A DNA stretch of 64,000 bases from contig CM077665.1 in the NCBI GenBank assembly GCA_039707655.1, positions 441,873,531-441,937,530 on the forward strand. Direction: 5' to 3'. A program made the position numbers and the translations under genes. Below, piece after piece: positions 35,778 to 47,100 of this stretch; position 1 is the stretch's first letter, and every line of letters starts with the position of its first letter. This DNA comes from Elymus sibiricus (taxonomy: Eukaryota > Streptophyta > Magnoliopsida > Poales > Poaceae). Under the pieces are notes generated by a model. It had not been told where the DNA came from. It saw only the letters and a list, made by a program, of their open reading frames with translations, and searched no databases.

Positions 35778-36090
35778 TCTATACCAATATAAAAAGACTC
35801 GAAGAAGCAGATCCAATAAATCTCGACCATCAAGCCATATCAATCCAACAACTTATATTGCCCCAATGGCAAGCGCTTAACATGCTTAGCATGCAATTAA
35901 TTTCTTACTCCCTCCATCCAAAATTACTTGTCGCGCAAACGGATGTATCTAACACTAAATATATCTGATTTAAGCAAAAAGGAATTCCGGCCAGAGGAAG
36001 TACTAAATATCAATGTCTATATTATCCAAGGTAAGCATATATCTTACCTGATATTAACACCAATTAATTTTCTTCATGATATAAATGTGC
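35778..36090 (+). other. Paralogue of the region upstream of the secreted-peptide gene
   Basis: Reads similarly to 58733-59010, with shared blocks such as ATACCAATATAA, CAGATCCAA-AAATCTCG-CCATCAA, GCGCT-AACAT, and CAATTAAT, ending near GCATTGCACATAC versus GGATTGCACGTACG. In the right-hand copy the gene at 59096 starts about 100 bp further on. Here a LINE 3' end abuts instead. A Stowaway MITE (35908-36000) sits in this copy only, at a TA site empty in the other copy. Confidence 0.65.
35908..36000. mobile_element. Stowaway-like MITE (93 bp, degenerate)
   Basis: Left end CTCCCTCCATCCAAAATTAC; right end ...GGAATTCCGGCCAGAGGAAG, which reads inward as a degraded version of the same end. TA flanks both sides (35906-35907 and 36001-36002). 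This resembles the Stowaway/Mariner miniature elements of Triticeae. Confidence 0.75.
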
Positions 36091-37469
36091 ATTGCACATA
36101 CACACATACTAGCACCACTAGCACCAGCTAATTTTTTTTGAGGATCTCACAAAGCTTTATTACTGTGTCACAATGTTTACAGGGACGAAGAAAAGATCTT
36201 CGGGTTGGCCTAACCACACATGGCGACCAAACCCTAATGATAAAGCATACTTTGCGAGATTGTGAGCCTCCATATTTGAGGTTCTATACTTATGACTAAA
36301 AACACAAGAAGAAAAACTACTAGTCCTCGCTACTATCTCCTTAACTATGGCTCCAAAGTTTGACATACTACCCTCCTTGATTGAATCTACAGCCACCTAA
36401 CAGTCTAAAGCAATGAGCAGTCGTTGCACATAGAGGTCCTCTCCAAGAGCATGTGCCTCTGAAAGAACCACGATGTCGCCTAGAGGGGGGGTGAATAAGT
36501 GTTTTAAAATCTTTTACGGATTTGGCTATATCCTAATGCGGAAATAAACCGAGCGGATATGTTTCAAGCACAAATCCTAAATATACTAGGCTCAACTAAG
36601 TGCACCAACAACTTGTTCTAAATAATATGAGCACAACAAGGATATTAACAAGCACAAGTAAGTTACACAAACTTACTTGAGCAATATCACAAGATATGGA
36701 AGTGTGTGACACAAGTTAGCAATTCACACTAAACACAAGATATATCAGTAGTAGCAAGTATGAATTGCGGGATATAAAGTGTAGGCTTAAATAATTAATC
36801 TTTACAAGGAAATAGCAAACACAATATAATGAGGACAACAATATATAGTGAACGTATGCTCAAGTAGCCAAGGTAAACCACAAGTAAGGAGATAGGGTTA
36901 GGGATAACCAAAGTCACGGAGACGAGGATGTATCCCGATGTTCACTTCCTTGGAGGGAAGCTAGTCACCGTTAGAGAGGTGGATATTACCACGAAGGCAC
37001 ACCAACGCCACGAAGGCTCACCCTATTCTCCTTGAGATATCACTACGAAGGTGATTCCCAACCACTAGTGGTAGGCCTTGAGGCGGCCTCCAAACCTTCA
37101 CAAACTTTCCGAGGGACAAATCACAAGTTGATTCCTCACCGGAGCACTCCTACACCGGAGCACTCCTACCGCCTAGGAGTCTCCAACCTCCAAGAGTAAC
37201 AAGATCAAGGGGGAAATGCTCAAGACTTGCTCAAATCACGAATTCCTTTGGTCAAGAGAGGGAGAGGGAGTGGATCTATCACTTGATTGGAAAATCTCTC
37301 AAGAACTCTCACTAATCTCTCCGGGATCTGAGATTTCGTGTAGGAGAAGTGAGAGGGAGCCACTTTGGTGTTCTAGGGTTCTTTTGGATTGAGTGGTCAA
37401 CCCCTCCACGAAGTGGTGCAGGGGTATATATAGCGTGGGTGAAAATATGGCCGTTGTAGTGTAAGTGGT

Positions 37470-37695
37470 TGTGTCGGGCCGGACATCCGGGCCAAGGGCC
37501 GGACATCCTACGACTGTGAAGTGTGCACACGAACAGAGAGATATGGTGTCAATGTACATGGCCCGGACATCTGGCCAAAGTTGGGGCCCCGGACATTCGG
37601 CCAAGTACCGGACATCCGAGGGGACACAAACAACATTTCAACATGTTTCTGGACATCGACGGCCGGATTTTCGGGGGAAGATCCCGGATATCCGG
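37470..37695. repeat. CCGGACATC short-repeat cluster
   Basis: At least seven copies of GGCCGGACATC, CCCGGACATC or GACATCCG-type words in about 225 bp, some in opposite orientation. It lies inside the 36460-39330 insertion. Confidence 0.75.
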
Positions 37696-38554
37696 GGGAC
37701 ACAAAAACTGCAGGCACGCCAGAAGTAAAACATGCATAACTTTCTCATACGGACTCTGATTTTGATGATCTTGGGCTCATTTTGAAGCTAGTGAAAAACT
37801 CCAGGCCCTCACATAGAGAGCCACCCAATGTAAGACGAAAAGGAGGGGACAAAGCATGCAAAGGTTAGATCATATACTTTGGGGAACCTAGTTGGCTATG
37901 GATTTCTTTGGTGTATAGGATATGAGTGGAATAGTTTATGGAAGATGTTGACTTGAGCAAATCCATCACGAACCCCTTTGATCCCCTCTTAATAGTGCGG
38001 GATCCCTATAACTCAAGAATCATAAAAGAGCTACACTACATAGCTATCGAGAATCCATTCTTGAGTGTATATGTTTCTTCGGTGGTCATCACTCCACACC
38101 ACTAACGCCAAAGGAACTAATACCTTTGACTCGAGCCTTCCACTTGAGCTTGATGTTATTGTTTCTTCTTGGCTCAAGTTGAAGGCAAGACATTGGTGAA
38201 GTCTTCAAGTAGCTCTCCAGTACACAATGTGGGAAGCCTTGCTTTGTATTCATCTTCACTTGTCCATCATGTGAACATCCACAAGCTTCAAGCATGTAAT
38301 CCTTCGGGATGGTTATCTTGAACTTGCCCTTGTCAACCATGATCATGAACACATGATGCCATCCTCTCATGGACACTTGGAATCTCTTTCTTGACATGAG
38401 CCCATGAGAATAACCTAACCCTTATAGACATAGAGACAACACATAGTATGGGTTAATACGCAAAGTGCAATGGACAATTACTTACCATACCACAAGATCT
38501 CATGTGGTACATCATTTGCGCTTGTGTGATGACTAACTTTGAGTTAAATCTTTG

Positions 38555-38992
38555 GTCTTCATCTTGGTTAACATTTATCTTTGATACATGATTAATATTG
38601 ATGTCTTGAAGGCCTTGTTGATTTCTTACTATGCTTCATTGCTTCAAGACATGATTACCAGTATCTCAATTCATCATGACCATATCAAGTTTCTCCATGA
38701 ATCTCATATTGGCTATAACTTGCTCGTCTTCATGATCGAACATAGTCCCTTGAGAGGCACAATAAATATTGATGTCTTCATCTTGGTTAACATTTATCTT
38801 TGATACATGATTAATATTGATGTCTTGAAGGCCCTGTTGATTTCTTACTATGCTTCATTGCTTCAAGACATGATTACCAGTATCTCAATTCATCATGACC
38901 ATATCAAGTTTCTCCATGAATCTCATATTGGCTATAACTTGCTCGTCTTCATGATTAAACATAGTCCCTTGAGAGGCACAATAAATTCTTCA
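38555..38992. repeat. 219-bp tandem duplication
   Basis: GTCTTCATCTTGGTTAAC begins copies at 38555 and 38774. The copies differ at only a few positions, so the duplication is recent. It is AT-rich and rich in CATCATGA-type words. Confidence 0.95.
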
Positions 38993-39859
38993 CTTGAATT
39001 ACTTACTTCAAGACATAATCATCCATGACTCAACATATGAGCTCATCATGATCATATCTTCAAGACATATGTAGAATTCTTCTCTTTAGTTATTCTCTCA
39101 AGATGTTGATCCATCATGGTTCAAACCATAAGCCAAAGCATGAGGACGACTGAGATCCTCAATGAACTTCACATAGATCACATCTTGTTCATATCGTATT
39201 TGATCCAATCATTGAGCTCATCGCAATGCATGAAGAATATTCCTTCAAATGTATAACTCAATGCAAACATTAGTCCATTAGGATTGTCATCAATTACCAA
39301 AACCACACATGGGGACTACATGCACTTTTAGCCTCCCTAATGGCCATTGTCTCCAGAATTTGAGGGTCATGAATACCCTTAATCACCAATGCTGACGCCC
39401 CCAAAAATGCTCCAGATGAATTCCTGGAGATGGCACCGACTGCACCAAAGGTTTCATGTCGCGATACTGCTGCGTCTACATTTATCTTCACTTTATCCTC
39501 TGGTGGTTACACCCAATGAGTAGTCCTCGGAGCGGGTATCACATGTGGCCGAATAGTCTTACTATGCATGAAATGGATATCCTCCAAGTATGATTCTACA
39601 AATCTGTCTGTGGCAAAAGGAGTTTGAAAGATGCCCTCATGGATTGCTTTCCGTCGAGAACTCCATATGGCCCACAGTGTTACTATCATCAATATGAACT
39701 GGTCGCCCGGAAGGGACTCACTCAATATGAAGAGCCAGAGTTTAGCAACAGCTAATGTGTCTCACAAGATTCTAACCCACGTAAACGCTTAAGCTAGTGG
39801 TGGGCCGGGACACAATCCGGAAGTAGTGCCTACCTCTTGCTTATAGCTAGTGGCGACCC

Positions 39860-41225
39860 AGCTCGTGGCAGGCCACAACCTCGTTTTTTCTGTTTATTTT
39901 CTTTTTTTTTGTTTTTTTTTACTTTTTATACTTCCAAATATTTTAAATATTATATTACAAAAACACACTACATAAATATTTTCGAAAAAATAATCTAGCA
40001 TTTGAAAAATGTTAAATGTGTATATAGAAAAGGTTTCTCATAAATACGAAAACATATACACAAAATAATTTGTATGAAAAGTGATCATGTTTTTAAAAAT
40101 GTTAATCAAGCACAATAAAAAACTTTTAATCATCTAATAGAAATGCTAAACGTGTTAAAAAAATGTTTATGATAAGAAAAAATGGATAATGTGTATAAAA
40201 AATTTAAACATAAAAAGATAAACTTTATAAAAGTTGATTGTGTATCAATCATATATTCCAAAATTATCCGTGCATGAAAAAATGTTTCTTATGCATACCA
40301 AATATATACAATTTGTATCAAAAAAGTAGTCACCAAACACAAAATTTGGAAAATGATAATCATCTATTTAAAAAAAATTAATGTGTACCAAAACATGTTC
40401 GTCATAGATATAAAAATTTGTTAAACGTATCTTAAAAAATTTCAGCATAAAACATAAATCTTAGAAATGGTTGAAAAACTATATAAAATGTTAGTCATGT
40501 ATCTAAAAAATATTAAACACTTATAAAAATGTACCTGATATATATAAAAAATGTAAAATATGAGATAGTGATCAAACATATTTAAAAATATATCAATCAT
40601 GTATTTTAAAAATATTAAAACTGTATAAGAAATCTCCCTGATATATATGTATAATTTCCAAATAGGTATGAAAAAAGAAGAAAATTATTGAAGCAAAAAA
40701 TGAAGAGCGATGAAAACGAGGAAACATAACAAACAAACAAAAGAAACACATTAGAAAAGAAGGAAAATGAAAAATCCATGAGGAAACAAAGAGAACCAAA
40801 AAATATATAAAATAAAACAAAAAGGAAAGGAAACAAGAATAGTCAGTGCAATAAAAAGAAACAAAGAAACAATAAATACTGAAACAAACTAATAAGGAAA
40901 CAAAAAACCGAACAAAAAGAAGAGGGAAAACAAAAATAACAACTGAGAACAAAGAAATAAATAATGAAAAATAATGAAAAACAAAGAAAACTAGGAAGAA
41001 GCAAAATAAAATAGGTAAAACCATGAAGTAATGAAAAAGCATAAAGAAAAAAGAAAAAACCGGACGGAAAGAGTGCAGCAAGCGAGCGAGCAGCAAGAGA
41101 TATGGAAGAACACGAACGAACGAACCCAAACGAGCGAGCGAGCAGTGAAAAAACTAACAGCAACACATACCGGCCCAGTAAACTACACGAGAGGAAAACC
41201 TTCAGGCGCGATGGTAGCTTAGGGT
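39860..41225. repeat. AT-rich repeat unit A
   Basis: Begins with a GC-rich head (GTGGCAGGCCACAACCTCG), runs through about 1.2 kb of AT-rich DNA dominated by AAAAATGTTAA-like words, then A-rich purine DNA, and ends in a GC-rich tail with GGCCCAGTAAACTAC and GATGGTAGCTTAGGG. Unit B (41305-43085) has the same order. A transposon of Mutator-like type is possible, but no terminal repeats or target duplication could be shown. The long open stretch on the minus strand (40593-41129, Phe/Leu/Ser-rich) reflects composition only. Confidence 0.55.
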
Positions 41226-41304
41226 GCCCCCTACATCTCGCCTTCAACGAATCCAGTTTCCAACTCACTAAAGGGGGCAAGCGAGATGGCCGCACAACGC
41301 CCGC

Positions 41305-43085
41305 GGGAGGCCACAGCCTCTTTAATTTGTTTTTTTACATTTTCCGTTTTCGTGTTTTCCTTTATTTTTGTACTTTAATTAATTTTTCACATATTATATA
41401 TGTCAAAAATGTGTCTATCATAGGTTACCACATAATTTTTCAAGGCTCGCTAAGATTTTAACAGCTTAAAAGTTATCAAAAATTATGAAATAAATAATGG
41501 AGCATCACTCTAATGTAACAAGATGATCCAACAGAGCAATTGTAGCAATAAGGATTTATGTGTCTTCGTAAAAAAACAAGTATTTCATCTCACTCTGACA
41601 TAAACATGTAGTGTACCACTTGCTTTCTTTGTTGAGGACCCACGCAGTCGTATTTTCTCAATCAGTTCCATTGGATCATGTTCTACAATAGGTGTGTTGT
41701 TTCAGTATTTTTTCAGTACTTTCAGGACGTTTACACCGTCGAAAACCTTAACTATTTTTGTTGCAAGATATGATAGAAAATCCTACTCTACAATACACTT
41801 TTGAAAAATGTTAAACAGGTATTTTTAAAAAATGGCAATCAAGCATTCGAAAAAATATTGAGCGTGTATAGAAAAATTATTGATCATCTATTAAAAACAT
41901 GTTTAACCAGTATTTAAAAAATGTTAAAGAAGCATTCGGAAAATGTTGAATGTGTATAGGAAAATTGTTGATGTATTGAAAAATGATAACATCTTTTGAT
42001 CAAGTACATAAAAATTTAATTAGGGGTTTGGAAAAGACATGTTGAACAAGTATTTGCAAAATGATAATCAAGCATTTGAGAAATGTTAAATGTGTATAAA
42101 AAATGCTGACCATGTATTTAAAAATGATGACATTTTCTTATCATGTATAAAAAAATGTTAACGTAGCATTTGTAAAAAGTGTTGAACAAGTGTTTGACTA
42201 ATGTTAATCAAGTGTTTAGAAAATGTTAAATGTGTATAGGAAAAATATTGACCATGTTTAAAAAAACATTTAATCTTTTATTTGAAAAATGTTAATCAAG
42301 CATTTAAAATGTATAAAAAATTTCTGACCTGTATTAAAAAACATGACTCTTGTATATGAAAAATGTTAATCAAGTATTTAAAAATATTAAAAAAGTGTAT
42401 AGATGTTTTTAAAATATATTAAAAATATTAAAAGTGTTTTAGAAAAAGGTAGTTGATATATACAAAAAATGTAGAATGAAAATCAAAAGAAGCAAAGAAA
42501 ACCGAAAAAAATGTTGACCATTTATTCGAAAAAATTTAAAGTTGTAATTGAAAAATAATATACATGTATTTGAAAAAGAATATAGAGAAACAATGAAGTC
42601 CCATGGGAAAACAAAAGAAAAACAGATGAAAACCGAGAAAGAAACAAATTATACGGAAAACGACTGGAAAAAAATTATGAAAAGAAAAGAACCATTGGAA
42701 CCGAGAAAGAACGAGAGAAAAAAGAAAGAAATGAAAAAAATACCAGTAAAATGAAGAAAGAGTTGAAGAAAAATTGGTGAAAAACAAAAAATAATAAAAA
42801 CAAGAAACCTGAAAATCTAGTGGATAACTGGTATTTTTACTTCAAGTTGTTCGCGCGCTATGTTTATAAGGCTATGTTTATAAGACGAATTGAGCGATGG
42901 CTTTCTGGTAGCAACGCAACCAAGGAACCAAGAGATCTTGGGATTGAGCCCTACGCTCGCCCTTTTTTCTCTCCTTTGTTTTTTTTATGTGTGCTAACAG
43001 GCCGCCCGTTACTTTAGAGCTCGACGCGAGATAAGCTATCATCTCGCTTAATGCGAGATATGGCGCTCACCGGTAGCTTAGGGCT
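41305..43085. repeat. AT-rich repeat unit B
   Basis: Head GCGGGAGGCCACAGCCTC, then AAAATGTTAATCAAG-like repetition (41800-42480), then an A-rich purine stretch (42540-42800), then a GC-rich tail ending ACCGGTAGCTTAGGG. It shares head and tail words with unit A, so the two look like diverged neighbours of one repeat family. Confidence 0.55.
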
Positions 43086-43483
43086 CGCATGGGGCGAGAT
43101 ATTGTCTTGGCGCTATTCCTATGAAGGGACCAGCAAAACTAGCCCACAATATTAACTCAAAAAAATAGAACCAGCCCACTAGGCCTAGACCGTTCCACGC
43201 ATCGTTCCCTTGACGCTGGAACTTGATGAGTTTGCCTCAGAATAAAAAAAAACATGATGAGTTTTTGAGATTGCGATTACTCCCACCCTCCCCCGTAAAA
43301 AATGCACCCGTTCTCGCCTCACGAGGCACGCAGAAATCAGATCGAATTTGCGCGCTCGCGACGATGCGGTTACCAAAGCGCGCGCGCACGTTCCGGCCAA
43401 GAGCCGCAACTCCTCAAACCTCACACGCGGCCGCTCGAACCGCAACAAAACGGCCCATTCCCGCATCACTGCGCGCACCACCG

Positions 43484-44173
43484 ATGGACAACGCCACTGC
43501 CGCGCCGGAAACGGAAGAAGCCTTGCCCATGGACACGCCACTGGCGACGACGCAGTCGTCGCGGCAGCGCCCCAACCCCGTGTTGGAGCGGAGGCTCGGC
43601 GATCTTGAAGCGTGCCTCGCCGAGGCGGTCACGTCCCGGCCGCGGCGCTACGTCGGACGCTTTCCGGAGATCAAGGCAAGGACCGACTTCCTCCGCACGC
43701 TCATCGCCGCCGAGCGGGAGTGCCACGGCGCCAGGAGGCCGGGGCACCTGGTCGAAGTCGAGGAGCGCTTCGGCGTCCTTGAGAGGAAGTTCCAGCAGTG
43801 GGCGCAGAGTGGCGTCGCCACGCCAACCGAGGAAGAAGAACCTGATCAGGTGGCGTCTGAGTCCGGGTCTGAGTCGTCCGCCGGCTGCTCATGCAACGAC
43901 TCCTGCTCCGGCTTCGAGTTCACGGGCCCGGAGGTGGAGTTCGACCCCAAGTGCAACCCCGAGAGCAGCGACGCGGCGGAAGCATACAAGGAGGCGGCCG
44001 CGGCGATAGAGATGGCGCCCACGACCGGTACTACCGCCCGGCGGCGCTGGTGGAGACGGCGCGCCGCTCTGTGGAGCGCTGCTGGCGTGGTGGCGGTGAT
44101 CGCGCTCGCGGCCGGGTTGGCGTTAGAGTTTGCCGCGGTGGCGGGGCCATCAGTCAACCTTGTTCCGACGTAG
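43484..44173 (+). CDS. Single-exon gene, probable tail-anchored membrane protein of unknown function
   Basis: A GC-rich, uninterrupted frame of 229 codons from ATG 43484 (MDNATAAPETEEALPMDTP). The frame is open further upstream, with in-frame ATGs at 43367 and 43223, but the upstream text is basic and low-complexity; I prefer 43484 because the ordered sequence begins there. A Pro/Thr-rich N-terminus is followed by a charged helical region, LERRLGDLEACLAEAV, RRYVGRFPEIKARTDFLRTL, HLVEVEERFGVLERKFQQW. Next come an acidic Ser/Glu stretch, a CSCNDSC cluster, a basic RRRWWRRR and a hydrophobic segment (AAGVVAVIALAAGLALEFAA) a few residues before the end. This layout suggests a protein held in a membrane by its C-terminus with the helices in the cytoplasm. 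Similar short proteins seem to exist in other grasses (from memory). Confidence is high for a gene, low for function. Confidence 0.75.
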   Translation: MDNATAAPETEEALPMDTPLATTQSSRQRPNPVLERRLGDLEACLAEAVTSRPRRYVGRFPEIKARTDFLRTLIAAERECHGARRPGHLVEVEERFGVLERKFQQWAQSGVATPTEEEEPDQVASESGSESSAGCSCNDSCSGFEFTGPEVEFDPKCNPESSDAAEAYKEAAAAIEMAPTTGTTARRRWWRRRAALWSAAGVVAVIALAAGLALEFAAVAGPSVNLVPT

Positions 44174-47100
44174 AGGGCATAATATCGATAGGTGTTTGTT
44201 TATCCTTGTTCTTCCGATGTTGTCAGTGTTGTGAAGTTGAAGTTAACTTGTCATTTCTTTATTTCTCTGACGAGCAAGTATCGATCTCCTTGCTTCGAGT
44301 AAAAGTGTACAATTGTTAGTTTCTGAATGCTCGGTTTGACAGTCTCTCTGGAACCATTAAGTTAACCTCCTTTAATGAAATCTATTGTTGTTAAATTTAC
44401 CTTTCTATTAAGCATTTACATACTTCCATATTTTTTGTTAAGCTTTATTATATGCTTGGTTTGACCTAAGTCGCAATAACCTCAAATTGTATAGTTCCAT
44501 GTACAAAATCAGAAGGTTTACTAGTTCCATTCAGAATTTTACCTGATGAGAATGAAGCAAAACGGGATGTGTTGTTATTACGGAAAATGTAGGGAGTGAA
44601 GCGAACGTTTGCTCCCGCGCTTCTTCGCGGGACTCATTCTGGGCCGTAATCTTCCAACAAGGCTGGCACCAATGGGTGTGCCGGGTATGCCATGACACAT
44701 ATAGAATTTTGGAAAAAAAAATTACCATGTAAAAATTAGCTGATTTTCAAGGCCCATCCAACTCAATTGAAATAGACCTCTCTTTTTTCTAAGTGCGCAC
44801 ATCCTCCATTTTATTTCTAGGTCCGCCACTGGCTCCCCCCTACACACATACACCATTATCCCAAATGCACCATCCATTTCCTTCACTCCATCAAGATCGA
44901 TGTTGCTTTCTCGTGTTCATCGTCATTCGTGTCGTCGCCTTTCTCCATGGATTTTTTTTCCCTGCTCATGCTTAGGACTGCAATAAATCAAGTGATGTAT
45001 GCATGCACGGTCGCTTCTAGCGAGGTACTTTTGATTCCGCTCATTTTTTTGTGTTGTTGTTGCTTTGAGCGGGGCAAGCTGGGGATTAAGAGGGGTGCGA
45101 GGTGGGTCGAATTGGGAGGGGAGGCGGAGTGGTGATAGCTCCTCCATTTATGGAGGAGGGGGTTGGGTAGAGTTTGTATGTGTTCGGGGCAGTGGGGCAT
45201 CGCTCAATTTCGGTGATGAGGAGGCAGAGCAAAACGACGTTTGCTTGCTTGGAGATGGGAAGGAACGAATGGGTGGTGACATCATCGGGAGAGTAACTAT
45301 GAGGTTGTGTTTGTGACCGGCATATCGAGCAAAGGCGGCGTGAATTGCATGGTTGCAATATGATTCAAGAAAGTGGATTTTCTTCGTGCTCATGTGGGAA
45401 ACAACTCACATTGATCTTTTGGACAGGGTGGGGAGGTTTGCAGTCTGGTGTACCACTTTCATGGGATGTGACTTCGATTTCAAGCATGTTAATTAATGAG
45501 GTGTGGTAACTTGTTGCAAAGCTTGAATTGGAAAAATGCCACATGTAGGTTTGTATGCATTTTGCGCTCACCAGTTTAATGAGGAGGTGTGGTAACTTCT
45601 TCAAAGCTCGAATGGTAGCTGATAGCTCTAATTTATTTTGTCAAGTTACCATGAATTTTTTTCACGTTAGTTATGTTGCAATTATTACATTTTGGACGTC
45701 GCAACTATTCATAGTTTGAACTCTAGGTTCTCTAGGTCGTAACTGAAGCATTTTTGTGGGGAATGGGGTGGTAGCTCGTGGGTTTTCCTAGGTATTCATG
45801 TGCAATGTTGAATGGCAATTTTCTATCGACAAAGACACGATGTAACCCACGACAACAAGATGGAGGCAATCCTTTAGGTGTGTTTTTTAATTTATTTTAT
45901 AATGGCAACTTCACATCCACAACCGCGATCTAGTGAATACAAATTTAACTACCTTTCACTGGTGTTGGCAGCTCTTTTAATGACTTGGAGGCAAATTTAG
46001 TGTCTTTGTGGTGACAACCTACCCGTATTTCTTAAATAAGTTTGTATGACAACTTTTATTCCAACTAGATGCTAACTTTTTGTCAAATGTGTTTGTGTGG
46101 CATTCCATGTACATAAATATTTTTGTTCGAAGAATAGGGAGTAGTTTCGTCTCGATGTAGCATCGATCCGGGGATGCAATAGTCGTTGGGAGCGTGCAAC
46201 GTGAATGGATGATTGTCTGTGGGTTGTTTGCTTGATCAACTCATCTTCAGGCTAACTGGTTTTGGGTGTTTGCTAGATGTGCATTACTACCTTGAGAAAT
46301 TCATGTTGTTTTATTTCGGATGTAGCTTAATTTATGGATTTGAGTGTTATCAACTTTCAAGCAGACTACGGGGAAACTCATGTAGTGTTTTTTTGTGGTG
46401 GTAGTATATGAACCAAAATGAAAGTGGAAGGGGAGGAAGGCAACTTGGGTCTTTTATTCATAGACGAAAATACACAAGTGGCAGAACTTGATGTTTGCAC
46501 ATGCCAACTACAGATATTTTTGCCATGACAATTGAAGATGTTAGTTAAAGATGTGTTGTACAGGCAACTTTAAGGTAGTTTGCACGTGCCAACTAAAGAT
46601 GCTTTGGCATGGTAACTTAAGATGCCAGCCATGTCAACTTAAGATGTGTTGACATGGCAACTGGAAATGTTTGGACATGCCCAAAGGATGTTTTACCATG
46701 GGAACTTATGATGTTAGCCATGTCAACTAAAGATGTGTAGTCATGACTAATATGTGTATTTTTTTTAAGAAGGGCACTCGTGTTTTCTAAAGTATTGTTT
46801 TGGTCCACCCAAGTTATTCTGTTGTGAGATTTAGGTGTCAACTTTTTGTTTCTTTACCATTTTTCTTGTCGGTTTGACATCATGTGTGTCAGTAGTTTAT
46901 TAGCAACAAATTGGGCAACTCTAAGTATATGTATGAAATTGTTGTCGTGTGCAGACCATCTTCATTTCATTTCACAAAAATGGCATATCATTATAGTTTT
47001 AGACAAGTCACCACTATGGCACACTCATGACAAACTATTTTGTTATATAAAGTTAGGGATTTTCAGCAGTAATTTATTTGTAGATATGTCGGTAACGCTC

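Larger units (their letters stand above)
36460..39330 (-). mobile_element. 2.87-kb LTR-type insertion (probable solo LTR or unclassified)
   Basis: Bounded by an exact 5-bp duplication GCCTC (36455-36459 and 39331-39335) and short inverted termini: TGAAAG at the left, CTTTTA at the right, which would be CTTTCA before decay. On the minus strand this gives T(A/G)...CA ends and a start like AAAAGTGCATGTAG, followed by GTGGTTTTGGTAATTGATGA. There is no recognisable coding domain. It contains short CCGGACATC repeats (37470-37690) and a 219-bp tandem duplication. A 5-bp duplication with TG/CA ends favours an LTR element. Similar sequence is frequent in grass genomes, but I cannot name it. Confidence 0.75.
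36131..39760 (-). mobile_element. LINE 3' end with RNase H domain, 5'-truncated and split
   Basis: Minus-strand 3' portion of a LINE. It ends in a poly(A) run (T8 at 36131-36138) and encodes an RNase H-like C-terminal domain in two pieces: 39750-39336 (FILMIVTLWAIWSSRRKAIH, PRTTHWV, KINVDAAVSRHETFGAVG, MAIREA) and 36459-36160 (HALGEDLYVQRLLIALDC, stop, VAVDSIKEGS, HNLAKYALSLG). The pieces are separated by the insertion at 36460-39330, and removing it with one GCCTC copy restores an unbroken reading at REA|HALG. A TAG replaces a Gln-type codon between DC and VAVDS. The reverse transcriptase is missing, so 5' truncation occurred near 39760. Confidence 0.85.

Noticed and set aside
38555..38992. 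Direct repeats considered as a CRISPR-like array
   Set aside because: Two long adjacent copies without spacers in plant DNA; it is a tandem duplication.
40593..41295. Phe/Leu-rich minus-strand frames that look like membrane proteins
   Set aside because: The hydrophobicity follows from A-rich DNA read on the opposite strand (TTT/TTC codons); there is no conserved motif.
42880..42960. tRNA-like stretch (GGTAGCAACGCAACCAAGG ... GATTGAGCCC)
   Set aside because: It resembles a tRNA or SINE promoter loosely, but no cloverleaf can be drawn and the A and B boxes do not fit.
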